From positions 1 through 6,220 of the forward strand of contig JAGZJD010000103.1 in the NCBI GenBank assembly GCA_018365895.1: a DNA stretch of 6,220 bases, given 5' to 3'. A program made the position numbers and the translations under genes. The notes beneath the pieces were generated by a model that was not told where the DNA came from, searched no databases, and was given only the letters and a program-made list of their open reading frames with translations. Within the stretch, counting starts at the first letter, position 1. Each line of letters starts with the position of its first letter. The DNA comes from Lachnospiraceae bacterium (GTDB taxonomy: Bacteria; Bacillota_A; Clostridia; Lachnospirales; Lachnospiraceae). This document shows, in pieces, positions 5,884 through 6,220 of this stretch.

Positions 5884-6220
5884 ATGTTAAATGAAAACAT
5901 TAAAGCAATCAGAAAATCAAAAGGACTTTCACAACAAGAACTTGCTATTAAATTGAATGTGGTACGGCAAACAATATCGAAATGGGAGCAAGGAATGTCG
6001 GTTCCTGACTCTGATATGCTGATTTCCATATCAGAGGTTCTAGAAACCCCTGTTAGTATTTTACTTGGAGAAACTGTTGTTGAAACTAAGGTCAGTGATT
6101 TAGAAGTAATTTCAGAAAAACTGGAGATTATAAATTTACAACTCGCACAAAAGAAGATTGCAAGACGAAAAATTATTCAAGGATTACTTATTACATTGTG
6201 TGCAGTTATCGTAATAATTT
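5884..6220 (+). CDS. XRE-family helix-turn-helix regulator with C-terminal membrane segment, 3' end cut by window
   Basis: This is a DNA-binding regulator of the Cro/CI (HTH_3) type. The first 112 residues are present, and the frame is still open at the right edge. Residues about 4-60 form the HTH domain: LSQQELAIKLNV carries helix 2, and VVRQTISKWEQG is the recognition helix with its usual following WEQG and P41. A linker with helical, charged character follows (about 66-95), then basic KKIARRK (90-96) and a hydrophobic run IIQGLLITLCAVIVII (97-112) that looks like a membrane span, with the positive-inside rule placing the HTH in the cytoplasm. AGGAGG (5869-5874) nine bases before the ATG sets the start. 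It is separated from the PTS operon by a terminator and has its own promoter, so it is probably an independent unit. Target genes are unknown; the closest visible candidate is its own promoter. Confidence 0.88.
   Translation, partial: MLNENIKAIRKSKGLSQQELAIKLNVVRQTISKWEQGMSVPDSDMLISISEVLETPVSILLGETVVETKVSDLEVISEKLEIINLQLAQKKIARRKIIQGLLITLCAVIVII

Noticed and set aside
1..6220. CRISPR array, tRNA, rRNA or complete insertion sequence
   Set aside because: There are no regularly spaced direct repeats, no cloverleaf-like or rRNA-like stretches, and no transposase gene in any frame.

Overview
The window is low-G+C Firmicutes DNA. A/T-rich codons, strong AGGAGG-type ribosome binding sites, rho-independent terminators and the protein families suggest a Clostridia-type bacterium, plausibly a gut Lachnospiraceae. 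The species cannot be told from this sequence. Every gene supported here lies on the plus strand.

Layout: (1) 1-105 holds a hairpin near the left edge and no start or Shine-Dalgarno site that convincingly belongs to the next gene. (2) 106-1332 encodes the C-terminal half (PRD2, EIIB-like and EIIA-like domains) of a PTS-controlled PRD regulator. The helix-turn-helix and PRD1 regions expected in front are missing. It ends at a good terminator (1343-1375). (3) 1376-1504 is a control region with clustered TTGCAAA half-sites and an extended -10 promoter whose -35 box is poor. (4) 1505-5572 is a six-gene, same-strand cluster: EIIA, EIIB and EIIC of the L-ascorbate (UlaCBA/SgaTBA) PTS family, a small TPR protein, a class II ketose-bisphosphate aldolase and a P-loop kinase-like protein. 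It closes with a terminator at 5584-5636. A perfect 14-bp hairpin without a U-tract separates the aldolase from the kinase. (5) 5637-5883 is a leader with overlapping promoter-like elements and two small hairpins. It precedes an XRE-type regulator (5884 onward) that has a C-terminal membrane segment and runs off the right edge.

How the genes may work together: EIIC with soluble EIIA and EIIB would import a sugar-like compound as its phosphate ester. The cluster lacks the UlaG lactonase and the UlaD/E/F enzymes of ascorbate breakdown and has a ketose-bisphosphate-type aldolase instead, so ascorbate is not a safe substrate call. One appealing but unproven reading is that the P-loop protein adds a second phosphate, and the aldolase then splits the bisphosphate into triose units. 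Alternatively, the aldolase may act directly on a PTS-delivered monophosphate, as IolJ does on its own substrate. The TPR protein has no assigned role. The regulator next door would sense PTS phosphorylation, but without a DNA-binding domain it may be a remnant or a non-DNA-binding sensor.
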